From Muraenolepis orangiensis (taxonomy: Eukaryota; Chordata; Actinopteri; Gadiformes; Muraenolepididae), in the NCBI GenBank assembly GCA_027704905.1, contig CM051005.1, positions 7,478,626 through 7,542,625 on the forward strand: 64,000 bases of DNA, in the 5' to 3' direction. The position numbers and the translations under genes are program-made. Shown here piece after piece: positions 22,486-33,118 of the stretch. Under the pieces are notes generated by a model. The model ran no database searches. It was not told the origin of the DNA and saw only the letters and a program-made list of their open reading frames with translations. Every line of letters begins with the position of its first letter. Within the stretch, counting starts at the first letter, position 1.

Positions 22486-25400
22486 CTAGGTTTTAAAAAC
22501 TTGTGCAAAGTGCAAATCCTCATCCACAACAGAACACACAATGTCTCCGTGACACCACCGCTGTTTAAAAGCATCCAGATCCCCAACGTGTTTATAAAAA
22601 CGATGCTCCAACCAGAGTCTGGCTCTGATGTTGCACAGCCAAATCGCTTTTGCCTCTACCCCTTTCCTATTTTCTACTCTGTTTTTCCTACTTAAATAAA
22701 TGGCCATTTTTGCTTCACCAGAGAGGTAGTTCAGGAGCTGCCACTTTTCTTTATTTGTTTTTTTACATGGAGCTCCCATGATAAAAACACTCTCGGTAAA
22801 AACTATACCAAAAAGACTAAAGACCCATGTTAAAAGAGAGAAGAAACCTGTGAGTCTCTTGCACTCTGTAAAGACATGGAACACAGTCTCTCTAAAACCA
22901 CAAAATGGACACTTGTTAAAAACAGCAGGATTAATATTGGAGATAAAGGAATTGCAGGCAATGGCACCGTGCAAAATTCTCCACTGAAGGTCGGCAGTAC
23001 GTTTTTTTATGGGAGGTTTGTATAAAATCCTCCACTGTGGGCCTGGTCCACTTCCTGCACCCAGTCTAGTGCGCCACACAGTGGAGGCCCTGTCCTTCAG
23101 CACATTCTTATTGGTCGTCTTTACAATGTTCATGTAGAGTGTTCTCTTGTCAGCTCTGTGTATTGTCATCTTTACAGAGTTTGCGACCTGGAGCAGGGGG
23201 CCGGTCAGTTCTCCGAGCCCTGGGCTCAGGTAGATCTCCGGGAAAGGGTCTGCTGGGTCCGGCCTGGCTCTTCCCTGTCCGTAGCTCCTTAGCAGTCTTT
23301 TTTCCTCAGGGCAGAGGATCTGGCTCCAGAGCTGAAGAATCCTCTGGGCCACCCGGACCGAGTGCAGACCCAGCAGAGAGCCCAGGGCCTGGGCATCGCT
23401 CAGCTCCGGCCCCACTGCATCCACCAGCTGCTGAAGGCACAGGGTTTTGGATCGGCACAGCGCCACCGTCAGGCCGGGCGTTTCGCTGCTGCTGACGTCC
23501 AACCTGGCTTTGTGGATCAGAGGCTCTCTCAACAACCAGTACAGAGAGTCAGTCTTTGGACACCTTTTATGGTTAAAAAGGGCCCAAGACTTAAAAACGC
23601 CCTGATAAAAAGGAGGTAGCTCACTTAACTTTAAGATGTTTAAATCTGTTAAAAACAGAGCAGCATCCAGCCCCAGGTTACTCACGCGTCTGAGAATGCA
23701 GCTGCTCACCTCTCTCCACACCAAATCAGCCGGGCCGGTCAGATATCTCTGTAAAAATTGCATCCTAAAAGTGGCCATTCGGCTGGCCAGGTGGATAAGG
23801 CCCTGTCCCCCCTCCTCTCTAGATAAAAACAGCACCCCCTGTGGCACCCAGTGTAGACCCTCCCAAAAAAAATCCACCAATTTTTTTTGTACTTGGGCTA
23901 GTAACCCTGAGGGGGGGTCCACACAGGTAAGACGGTGCCACAGTTGGGATGCCACAAGGTTATTTAAAACCAACACTCTACCTTTAAAAGACATCTGAGG
24001 GAGCAGCCATTTCCACTTGGAAAGCTTTCCCTCTATCTTTTCTATGACGTCCTCCCAGTTCTTCAGGACTACAATTTCCTTCCCCAAGAACACACCCAGG
24101 TACTTAAAACCATCTTTTTTCCAGACCATGCTCTGGGGAAGAACTGGGAGACCGCCACTCCACTCACCGACAGCGAGGGCCTCACTTTTCTTCCAATTCA
24201 CCCTCGCTGCCGATGCTGAACTAAAATCCCTCACGATGTCAACTAAAATGTCTGTATCCTTCTGGTCCCTAACAAAAACAACGACATCATCTGCATACAC
24301 TGATAAAACCATGTTTCCATTAAGACCAGGTAAAAACAGCCCTTGCAGCTTCGAGCGTATTTTGCTGAGGAGGGGTTCTAGGGAGAGTGCATAGAGCATG
24401 CCAGACAGAGCACACCCCTGCCGGACCCCTCTACACACTCTAAAAGGAGCACACAACCCACCGTTGAACTTCAGCACACTCTCAATCTTATTGTACAACA
24501 CCTTGATCTTGGCTATGAAACCAGCGCTGAACCCAAACTTCTCCATTACTTTCCAGAGGAAGCTGTGCTCAACGCGGTCAAAAGCCTTTTCCTGATCTAG
24601 AGAAATCAGACCAGTATTAATGCCCAATGAGCTGGAGACCTCCAAAACATCTCGAATTAGGTGGACATTGTCCACCATGGACCTGCCGGGCACACAGTAG
24701 GTCTGGTCCCGGTGGATGACCTGCTCCACAGCCTTCCCCAGCCTGGTGGCCAAAGCCTTGGACAGAATTTTGTAATCCACACACAGCAGAGACACAGGGC
24801 GCCAGTTCTTGATGTCCTGCAGGTTTCCTTTTTTTGGGAGCAGTGTGATCACCGCTCTCCTGCAGGACACTGGCATAGAGCCAGAGGCCAGACTCTCATT
24901 AAAAACGTCAAGAAGGTCATTTGACAAGACGTCCCAGTAGGCTTTATAAAACTCCACGGAGAGGCCATCGATACCAGGAGCCCGCCGTCCCTGCATGCCT
25001 TGCAGGGCAGTCTGCAACTCCTGGATCGTTAACGGCCCTTCGAGCTGTGAGTTGGCCTCCTCGGAGACCTGAGGTAGTCCATTCCAGAACCCCTCAGACA
25101 GAGTTTCCCCCTCCTCATACTCACTTGCGTATAGGGTGGAATAAAAACTCACAGCTCGCCTCCTGATCTGGCTTGGCTCTGTTATTTCCTGCCCTGTGCC
25201 TGACAGCAGCGAGTGGATCACTCGCCTCTGCCCATTCTTCTTTTCCAGGCCGAAGAAGAAGCTAGTGGGAGCATCCATCTCATTTATGTTTAGAAACCGG
25301 GACCTCACTAGTGCACCCTGAACTTTTACATCCAGCAGGTTGGCTAAAGCCGTCTTTTTCTCTTTGAGGATTTCAATATATCCTCGATCTCCTGTGGTCT

Positions 25401-26385
25401 CATGTATTGTTTCGAGTTCCACTATATCACTTTCCAGGTCTTTCATAGACCTAATGATGTCTTGTGTGACATTGAGGGTGTGCTGTTGGCAGAGTAACCT
25501 TAACTCGGTCTTACCATGGTCCCACCACTGCTTAAGACAGCTAAACTCTCCCTTCCTCTGCTTAAAAACACTCCAAAAATAAATAAGGGCCTCTCTAAAA
25601 TGTTTATCAAATGTTAAAACCGAGTTAAAATGCCAGTATGCACTTCTGGGTAAAACATTTCTGATAAAAACATCACATAAAAGCAAAGAATGATCTGCAA
25701 AACCCGCAGGTGATATACTGCACAATTTAAAAGTGTTAAAATGATGCTTAAAACAATAAAAACGATCTAACCTAGCTGAAGAAATTATATTTTCCCTGAT
25801 GTGGGACCAGGTGTACTGCCTGTTGTCTGCATGCATCCTTCTCCATACATCCACCAGGCCGTGGGAGTGGACCAGCTGCCTCAGAGCATGCTGGGATGCT
25901 GGATGCGGCTCTGCATGGTTACGATCTAAAAAAGCATTTTCTGTACAATTAAAATCCCCACCCAAGAATAGAAAATCCTCCGTGGCACAACCGTTTAAAA
26001 CATCATTAACTTTGAGTAAAAACACCTTCCTCTCTGTACCATTTGTTGGAGCATAGACATTTACAAAAACCACTGTAAAAAGGTCAAACCGTGCTTTTAT
26101 TAAAAGCAACCTCCCATTGATAAAATGCTCGACCTCCAGTGAGACAGGCTTAAAAGACTTGGAGAGGAGGAAGCCCACCCCCCCACTGCGAGAGGTGTTG
26201 TGGCTTAAAATGACTTCCCCCTCCCACTCCTTCTTCCAGTCCGTCTCATTAAAACCATCGCTGTGAGTCTCTTGTAAAAAGAGGACATCGACACGTTTTA
26301 TTTTTGTGGTTTGGAAAATGAGAGCCCTCTTCCTTTCCTCTCTGGCTCCGTTTACATTTAAGCTTCCTACTCTAAAAGTGTCCAT
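22486..26385 (-). CDS. LINE copy B ORF2: AP-endonuclease and reverse transcriptase, intact
   Basis: About 1299 codons without a stop from MDTFRVGSLNVNGAREERKR (the frame is open further to 26448, overlapping the end of ORF1). Endonuclease, residues about 1-235: SLNVNG, FLQETHSD, NVYAPTNGTE, GGDFNCTEN and DHSLLLCDV carry the expected catalytic positions. RT: NWRPVSLL, FDRVEHSFLW, RQGCALSG and catalytic YADDVVVF near residue 697. The C-terminal zinc-like CPFC...HVFTEC is near residue 1160. All recognisable motifs are present, so this copy could supply working enzyme. It is close to identical to copy D. Confidence 0.9.
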   Translation of the reverse strand: MDTFRVGSLNVNGAREERKRALIFQTTKIKRVDVLFLQETHSDGFNETDWKKEWEGEVILSHNTSRSGGVGFLLSKSFKPVSLEVEHFINGRLLLIKARFDLFTVVFVNVYAPTNGTERKVFLLKVNDVLNGCATEDFLFLGGDFNCTENAFLDRNHAEPHPASQHALRQLVHSHGLVDVWRRMHADNRQYTWSHIRENIISSARLDRFYCFKHHFNTFKLCSISPAGFADHSLLLCDVFIRNVLPRSAYWHFNSVLTFDKHFREALIYFWSVFKQRKGEFSCLKQWWDHGKTELRLLCQQHTLNVTQDIIRSMKDLESDIVELETIHETTGDRGYIEILKEKKTALANLLDVKVQGALVRSRFLNINEMDAPTSFFFGLEKKNGQRRVIHSLLSGTGQEITEPSQIRRRAVSFYSTLYASEYEEGETLSEGFWNGLPQVSEEANSQLEGPLTIQELQTALQGMQGRRAPGIDGLSVEFYKAYWDVLSNDLLDVFNESLASGSMPVSCRRAVITLLPKKGNLQDIKNWRPVSLLCVDYKILSKALATRLGKAVEQVIHRDQTYCVPGRSMVDNVHLIRDVLEVSSSLGINTGLISLDQEKAFDRVEHSFLWKVMEKFGFSAGFIAKIKVLYNKIESVLKFNGGLCAPFRVCRGVRQGCALSGMLYALSLEPLLSKIRSKLQGLFLPGLNGNMVLSVYADDVVVFVRDQKDTDILVDIVRDFSSASAARVNWKKSEALAVGEWSGGLPVLPQSMVWKKDGFKYLGVFLGKEIVVLKNWEDVIEKIEGKLSKWKWLLPQMSFKGRVLVLNNLVASQLWHRLTCVDPPSGLLAQVQKKLVDFFWEGLHWVPQGVLFLSREEGGQGLIHLASRMATFRMQFLQRYLTGPADLVWREVSSCILRRVSNLGLDAALFLTDLNILKLSELPPFYQGVFKSWALFNHKRCPKTDSLYWLLREPLIHKARLDVSSSETPGLTVALCRSKTLCLQQLVDAVGPELSDAQALGSLLGLHSVRVAQRILQLWSQILCPEEKRLLRSYGQGRARPDPADPFPEIYLSPGLGELTGPLLQVANSVKMTIHRADKRTLYMNIVKTTNKNVLKDRASTVWRTRLGAGSGPGPQWRILYKPPIKKRTADLQWRILHGAIACNSFISNINPAVFNKCPFCGFRETVFHVFTECKRLTGFFSLLTWVFSLFGIVFTESVFIMGAPCKKTNKEKWQLLNYLSGEAKMAIYLSRKNRVENRKGVEAKAIWLCNIRARLWLEHRFYKHVGDLDAFKQRWCHGDIVCSVVDEDLHFAQVFKT

Positions 26386-26434
26386 TAAGAGTGAGATATT
26401 AAAGATAAAATAAAATAAAATAAAAACAAATAAA

Positions 26435-28194
26435 TTAAACACACGCATTGAGTTTTCTGAACTCAGTACCCAATTGCCTCCTTATTTTGGTCACCATTCT
26501 TTTGAGCCTGAATATCTCCAGCTCGTCCAATACAGACAGCCCCTTTCGGCTCATATGGAACCTTGCTGATGCACAGAACACGGCCAAGTCTGGGAAATAT
26601 TCCTCTAAACCCACATTGTGTTGGTTCTTTGTCTGCACCAGGTAGTTTTTTATCATTTCAGCCGTGTACATTCTTTTTTGTTGGCTGCTGCTCAAAGCAC
26701 CTGGCACATCGCTGCTGTCAGACGCACAATCGTCCCAGCTCTCCTCCGCCTGTCCTTGCTCTCTTCCTTCCTTTTCCTCACTCTCCACTTTACTGCTCTT
26801 TGCAATGGTTGATGCATTTATTTTATTACTCCTGCGCTTAGTAGTCTTTTTTTTATCTATCATTTCTGTTGCCGCCTCCTCTTCCTCCATCTCAGCAACC
26901 TCCACCTGCTCCCCCCATGTTTGCTGCTCCTCTCCTGATTTTCCCATATATGTTCCACTCTCCATATCCTCCTCTTGTGTTTTACTGACTTCACCTGTCC
27001 CTACACTCTCTTTTGCCAAATCACCTTCATTGTTCATTGGTTCGTTGTTTATCTCAGGGGTTTCACCCTTTTTTTTTGTTTTTTTATCTTTATTTCCCCC
27101 ATCCCCCTTTTCTTCTGCTTCACACAAAACCACCTCATCCTCCTGAACGTAACCACCTACACCCTCACCCTGTGCAACACCACGGTCCCCCAAGCCGGAC
27201 ACATCACCAGAAACACGCTGTATACCCCGCCCTCGCCCGCGCCCGCTCCGCGTCCGAGACGTCAAACCGCGCGCTATCGCCGACTGCTCAGGAGCAGCGC
27301 TGCCGTCAGCAGCAGCAGCGGCCGCCTCCGGAGGGGGGCCCCCCCCACCGCTGCGGCCGCGTTAGTGGGAGGCACCCCTCCCTCAGCAACAGCCACCTGC
27401 TGTTCCATTGCAACCGGCGCATCAGCCGCTGGCGCGGCAGTCCGCCCCAGCGCAGCCACGGGCGGTTTCGGCGCAACAGCCGCGGGTGGGCCTGGCGCAG
27501 CGGCGGACGACCCCGCCGCTGGCGCGTTAGACGGCCCAGCCGGCGCCGCGTTGGACGGCCCAGCCGGCGGCGCGTTAGACGGCCCCGCCGGCGGCGCGTC
27601 ATCCGGACCAGGCGGAGCCGGGTCCCCGCGCTTCGGACAGGCACTCACGGTGTGCCCCTCTTCCCCGCAACCAAAACACTTCATAACCGATGATGTTGCA
27701 AAAATCACGTAGTCATAATCATCCACCTTAACGTAAAAACGGAGGTTAAGCTCCGCATTCCGATTGTTCAGAATCATATACACCTGTCTACGGTGAGACA
27801 CTACGTGTTTCAGCAACTGAGACTTACATCCAGACAGCATCTTTTTCATTGGGGAAACAAGTTTCCCATGCCTGGACAGTTCTCTACTGAGGAACTCATC
27901 AGTTATGAAGGGGGGGACATTTGAAAGTATAACTTTAGTTGCGGGCAGCATCAGCGGCTGCACCTGTACAAACATCTCTCTCACCGTGATGCCCGTCTCG
28001 ATGACGCAGTTCACCTTCTCCACCTGATCCAGAAAGATCACCACCGCGCTGTTCATCCGCGCCAAGGACTTAATACTTCCGTGTCCGACCTTCTCCCCCA
28101 CGGCCAGCCCGATCTCCTCCACAGTGCACGCGAAGCCGGCGGAGATCTTAATGCCATGCTTCCGCGTGAGCTTGGCAAAGTCTCCATTTACCAT
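26435..28194 (-). pseudogene. LINE copy B ORF1 protein, one frameshift
   Basis: Nucleic-acid-binding partner of the LINE RT. I chose the ATG at 28194 (MVNGDFAKLTRKHGIKISAG) because the upstream codons lie in the 5' UTR-like region; 28254 is the alternative. The N-terminal part (KVILSNVPPFITDEFLSREL) has an RRM-like look. A CCHC knuckle (CFGCGEEGHTVSACP) follows near residue 190, then a Pro/Ala repeat tract. A single frame change at the G/C run 27335-27347 separates this from the acidic C-terminal half, which ends TKIRRQLGTEFRKLNACV. The lesion is in a homopolymer and could be a sequencing error. ORF1 ends 47 bases before the ORF2 ATG chosen here. Confidence 0.8.
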
Positions 28195-28396
28195 GGCGCC
28201 GTCAGACGCGGCAGGAGAAGCCCGCACAACACCCCACACACCACCCAAAAGCACGAAAAGTCACGCAAAACAAACTACCACCTATAAACTATATTAAATT
28301 AAACCCATTACACAAAAAATAAACGGTAAATATAACGAGAAAACGTCTCGCTCCTCTCTCTCTTTCACCCTCCGAAAATCCCAGCATGCACCAGGA

Positions 28397-28534
28397 AAGA
28401 AGAAGAAGAAGAAGAAGAAGAAGAAGAAGAAGAAGAAGAAGAAGAAGAAGAAGAAGAAGAAGAAGAAGAAGAAGAAGAAGAAGAAGAAGAAGAAGAAGAA
28501 GAAGAAGAAGAAGAAGAAGAAGAAGAAGAAGAAA
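28397..28534 (-). repeat. (TTC)n tract at the 5' end of LINE copy B (reads GAA on +)
   Basis: About 45 nearly pure units between the LINE 5' end and the intron side of a caspase-like gene. Confidence 0.97.
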
Positions 28535-28590
28535 TCACAAGGCCCAGTTGGTCTTCACCACCCAAAGGTGTTTTCCCTCTGTAACTTCAA

Positions 28591-28690
28591 GATTCAAGAT
28601 GTTTTTATTTGCCACATGCAACAAGTACAGCGAAAGAGTAAACTGATTTGATGGTTTGGTTGAGCCTTTATTCACTCATGTTAGGAAATA
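28591..28690 (-). repeat. Short retroposon tail
   Basis: The AAGATTCAAGATGTTTTTAT start followed by GCCACATGCAACAAGTACA is a common 3' end of fish LINE/SINE copies in inverse orientation. A similar tail is at 44075. Confidence 0.4.
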
Positions 28691-28754
28691 GTTTGAGCTT
28701 AAAAAAGCATTCAAACACCCCCCCCCCCCCCCCCCCCCCCAAATCAGCTCTCAC

Positions 28755-29838
28755 CTCTTGGCAGACACCAACAGCTGCCTGCACAGCTCCTGGATGAAGA
28801 TGGACCCCGTGGACGTGTTCCGGAACGACTTGCAGTACCGTCGCCATGCCCATCAGGAAGTCGGCATCCTCGGCCACCAGCTCCGCCGTCAGGGGCCCCA
28901 CGTCCTCCTCCAGGCTCCCCCTGGACGGCCCCTGCTCTTGGGGCCTTGGCGGACAGGGCACAGCCCCTCGTTGAAGGTTGCTCCCCTGGCAGGCCTGGAT
29001 GAAGAACAGCTTGGGCTTCCCCTCCAGCGTGGGGGCCCGCTCGCTGGTGAAGGGCCTCCGCATGTCCCCCAGGGCCACCTTCAGCCCGTCCGTCCCAAAC
29101 ACACACTCCTTATCCCCGTGGGACAGCACGCACACCACCTGGCCGGCGGCAGAGGGACACCAGGCAGTCCGGGGGTTAGGGTGTTAAAACTCCCAGTTGA
29201 AAGGTCCCAGTCCAACCCGATATACTGTATGTGTGAAGTGTGTTTGTTTGATAAGCCTTACTGCTAAAAAAGCTAATCATTTTTTCACTAGCCTACACAC
29301 CCCAAAATATATGTAGATGGAAAGTACTTTTGAGTAATTGATTCACCTTATTGTTATGAGAGTAATTATATCACACCTATTAACAGGCAGGTAGGGGTTA
29401 GGGCATCTTACTCCAGGACTAGTCTAGGGGTGGATGAGTATTATTGCCGAGCATCCGGCCAGCTCTCATCCCTCTTACTAACAAAATGCAATTCCCCATC
29501 TCGTACTTCCTGTGGGTTTTGTATGTCCGTTTACTGCAAGCAGAGGAGAACGACAATGATGGTGCAGACAATTTTTTGATTAAGAATTTGACAAAGCTCT
29601 CTCTCTCTGGCTCCATCTCCCCCCCCCCCCCTCTCTCCGTCTCCCGATCCCTCCTTCCCAGCGAGATGACTACCCAACACTCAGCTGCCGCTGCTCACCA
29701 AGACATCGGCAGCGACAAAACTCCTCTTCCCCAGGTCCTCCAGGACGCTGCGTATGCCGCCTGCTGTCAGGTCGCTGCGCACCTCCACCTGAAAGCCAAG
29801 CTTCCCAAACACACAGCGCAAGGACTCTGAAGGAGGGA

Positions 29839-29910
<72 letters not shown>

Positions 29911-30341
29911 CTGGTGAGACAGATTGGCGCACACGTTGTGCAAGGGGATAATGCCTTTTTAACCGATAAAATTCATGGCTTTACTGTACTTCAAATAACC
30001 CGCTATCCCTACACTGCACATGCAAGCGTGCAAACAACGACGTCTCACAAAGAGAATAGAACAACATGCTTACTCTCATCCTGATGGGTTCCCGATCGGT
30101 CTTTCAAACCGGCTCCGAAGAAGTGCTCATTGTTGATGACCAGACACGTGCCCCGAGGGTTGCATCTCAATGTGTAGTATTCTCTTTTCCACAAACAGAT
30201 CAAACCGGTGAAGCCAGATTAATCCATGAGAGTGACCGTGCCGTGTCGCCGTGGTTACCTGGTTGTCAAGAAAGACGGGCTCTTCATTGGCATCGGCATC
30301 GGCGTCAGAGGAGAGACTCTGAGAAGAGGAGGAGGGGTCAC
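28755..30341 (-). pseudogene. Caspase-8-like gene, central exons, with frameshift (second paralogue)
   Basis: Exons on the - strand: 30341-30259 (DPSSSSQSLSSDADADANEE..Q|GTAACC); about 30185-30073 (EYYTLRCNPRGTCLVINNEH..); 29826-29699 (SLRCVFGKLGFQVEVRSDLT..ADVL|GTGAGC); and 29138-28755 (VVCVLSHGDKECVFGTDG, LFFIQACQG, ADFLMGMATV, FIQELCRQLL). His of SHG and Cys of QACQG, the caspase dyad, are both present. One base is off between MATV and SFRNTSTGSIF near 28838, so the exon is 384 bases where the phase needs a remainder of 2. Upstream, no CARD exon is seen before catip begins at 30762. Downstream, the p10 exon is missing because the (TTC)n/LINE array intervenes. The p10 exons at 6671 and 59468/63456 look like the missing partner. 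Confidence 0.85.
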
Positions 30342-30440
30342 CTGCAGACCCAAAAGGTACAAACAGGTCAGACTAACCTTTTGCGATCCGGATTAAGCTC
30401 CCAGTGTGAAAGCTCCCAGATCCGATCACAGATGTCACAT
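29245..30440 (-). repeat. Right arm of the inverted duplication (partner 14330-15450)
   Basis: Exons and introns match the + strand segment in inverse orientation. The match ends near 30440, just before a different sequence that leads to catip. Confidence 0.85.
29842..29909 (-). repeat. (TC)n microsatellite in the caspase intron (GA on +)
   Basis: Directly upstream of the exon at 29826, equivalent in place to 14811-14863. Confidence 0.95.
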
Positions 30441-30872
30441 TGAAAATATGTCTGAGACACAAGTGTGAAGAACAGTTCACAGAGGAAAAAAGTGTGTGAA
30501 GTGTGTGTGTGTGTGTGTGTGAGCCACTCACTGTGGGGTCTCATCTCAGGCTCAAGGGAGGTGCAGGGCAGGGATGCCACAGGTGAGACTCTCTGTGAAA
30601 GCAAAGCACAGAAACATCCTCTCAATCAGGGTCTCTTGTTACACCCTATTGATCTCTCAGGGGCATCACACACACACACACACACATTATGTATGTCTAA
30701 CAGTTTACTCTGTGGTTGGTCGAGCATAAATGTGAAATAAATATATATATATATCAGTCACCTTTCTGTCCAGGAACTTGGAACGCATCTCCATGTCCTC
30801 CTCCCAAACCAGAGGTCTCTTCACACAGGGTGGCTTGTCATTCTTTGCATCTAGCACACACACACACCCATC

Positions 30873-30912
<40 letters not shown>

Positions 30913-31749
30913 TGTGTATGTGTTTGTGTGTGTATTTGTGCATGTGTGTGTGTGTGTTCACCCTTTTCCAGCTGTGGGGGGAGTTGCACAAGCCTCATGG
31001 TGACAGGGGAGCCCAACTGCTCTCTGCTGGCCAGGTGCCTGATGGGTAATAAACACAACAAGCATAGGTCAACTCACCTGCTCACCTGGGCAGTGTGTGT
31101 TGACATATCTGTGTTTGTATATGTGTGTGTGTGTGTGTATGGGTTTACCACTCAGGCCTGTCATAATTTTGTGTGTATGTGTGTTTGTTTGTTTGTTTTT
31201 TACCCATCTGCCAGGAAGTAGCAATGCCAGAGAGCGGGGACCTCCTCGACGGCCCGCTCCACACCAAACACCACCACGGTCTCTGGCCCCACCGCCAGCT
31301 GTTTCACAACTAGTGACCTCTGATCCCAGCGATATTTGAATCTGTCAAAAAGCTATAGCTGTCAATCGCTGCGCTATCGGTGACAGTTGACTGAATAGAG
31401 CAATGCAATCGGATAAAAGACCATGTGTCACCACTACGTTATACAGCCGTATAGTACAGTAGTAAGCGCAAATACATCTTTGGGTGCAGATCTATCGCGG
31501 TGTAGAAGCTTTAAGTAAGCTGACGGTAACCCAGGTTGGACTTAACAGAGCTGATTTGGAACTTTGTGGAACTCACATAGGTGACGCGTGTGAGGAGTGG
31601 CCCCGGGTCCAGGGAGGGGAGGGTCATGTTCTCCGGCACGGTCCTCCTCAGGGCCATCACACGCATCAGCAGCAGGCTGGCGTCCTCACTCAGCAGCCCC
31701 CGCACAGCAGACAGATTGTAACTGTCACTCTGCCGTGTCACCACCTGCA

Positions 31750-31785
<36 letters not shown>

Positions 31786-31926
31786 TGGCGCTGATTATGC
31801 ACCTGGATTATCAAGTTAGTTAACCTTACGTTTAGGCTTGGCATGTTTAAGTTAGATCATATAAACAATAAGGCAGTTCAATTGAAACGTTTCCTTTTTT
31901 AAATGAATTAACACACAACCATTCTC

Positions 31927-33078
31927 AGGTTATGCTGTCAGACCACGACTTCCCCATCGGAGAACGCCATAACCTTATTCCTTTCGGTCTACGCATGATG
32001 CTAAATGAAAGACTGCAAGATTGGGTACAGCAAACCAACATACATCGCTTTGCTGTCAGCAAAGCATGATAGTTCCACAGCTAAGACGCAGTCGTTTGAC
32101 TTTCATCTGACAGAACTCGATCACTTCAAGTCGGCTTTGATGATCAGCTTGGGTGAGGTCAAACCTCTAGTGTTCGTTGGTGTTGATGGGGGGTCCAGAC
32201 GACTCCCCTGGGAACACTAAAAACGCTGGTTGCTTGGTGTGATTGCTTTGTGAAGCATGATTTAGACAGATTGTTTGTGTTCTGCAATGCCCCAGGGTTA
32301 TCTGCATACAACAAAGTGGAAAGGAGGATGGCGCCCCTTAGTAACACAGCTGATATCATTCTGCCGTTTGATATCTTTGGAACTCATCTTAATCAATCTA
32401 ACAAGACTGTTGATATCGAGCTTGAAAATAAGAACTTCAACTTCAAATCACTTGCTGCAGCGGAGTTCTGTCCCGCAGGATGTGAGAACGAGTTTCAAGA
32501 GGGATCAAGTGTGGATTGATGGGCATGTAGGACAGTCCAAGTATCTAGTACAGATCGTGAAATGCAATGCCACATCGTGCTGCTCGCCCAGCAGAACCGA
32601 CTACCAAACCATCCTTGGTAGTCGGTTTCTACCTCCTCCCTGAAGACTGCTCAACGCGGACCAGCGGTGAGCAGGGAAGTGGCGTACCTTGTTTCCGAAC
32701 CTGTGGCTGAGTAACATCTCCAACATTGAAGTATTTGATAAATACTGCCCGAAAATGAACAGAATAAAACATCAATCGGGACTAACTGAACTAGCCCGAA
32801 GAATCTGCAAATTCTGTGGCTTATATTATCCTACGCTGGTAGCATTGAAGTCTCACACTCTTGTCTGCACCGGGCTAGAGGACTCCTCATCAGATGCTGA
32901 CGACAATAATCTCGAGAATCTGGGCTACGATTTTGAGTTGGAAGCATCGGACGGCACAGACCAGGAAACTGTTGATGAACCTGCTCCATCAACCTGTAGC
33001 GCACCTGTAGCAGCTGCTCCAGCACCTCGGGTGATGAACATTTTTGATAGACTTCAACAGCGTTATGAAGTGGTCTGA
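31927..33078 (+). pseudogene. Degenerate copy of an uncharacterised zinc-finger gene family, in a catip intron
   Basis: Frames on + give SDHDFPIGERHNLIPFGLRM, then PLVFVGVDGG with a frame change near 32190. CNAPGLSAYNKVERRMAPLS and GTHLNQSNKTVDIELENKNF follow (32280-32430), then GQSKYLVQIVKCNATSCCSP (32535-32600) and finally CKFCGLYYPTLVALKSHTLVC (32808-32870), a C2H2 finger, with an acidic tail ending at 33078. Stops and frameshifts break it, and no introns are visible. The GVDGG...VERRMAPLS blocks occur in multi-copy hypothetical proteins of fish and invertebrates whose role I do not know. Orientation is opposite to catip. Confidence 0.55.
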
Positions 33079-33118
33079 GTTATGATTTATTGGTGACACA
33101 GCAGGGCTGAGTAGTATA

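Larger units (their letters stand above)
22335..28396 (-). mobile_element. Complete Tx1/L1-type LINE in (TTC)n (copy B)
   Basis: About 6.06 kb, with a defined 5' end (TTTCCTGGTGCATGCTGGG on the - strand) and a defined 3' end (TTTGCAAAAGTCAAAAGTC), each directly against TTC repeats. It has a 5' UTR of about 200 bases, ORF1, ORF2 and a short 3' UTR with AATAAA. Both junctions fall in the same repeat, as expected for target-specific insertion into TTC microsatellites. I recall such families (Koshi) from the Tx1 clade in fish, but the name needs a search to confirm. Confidence 0.88.
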
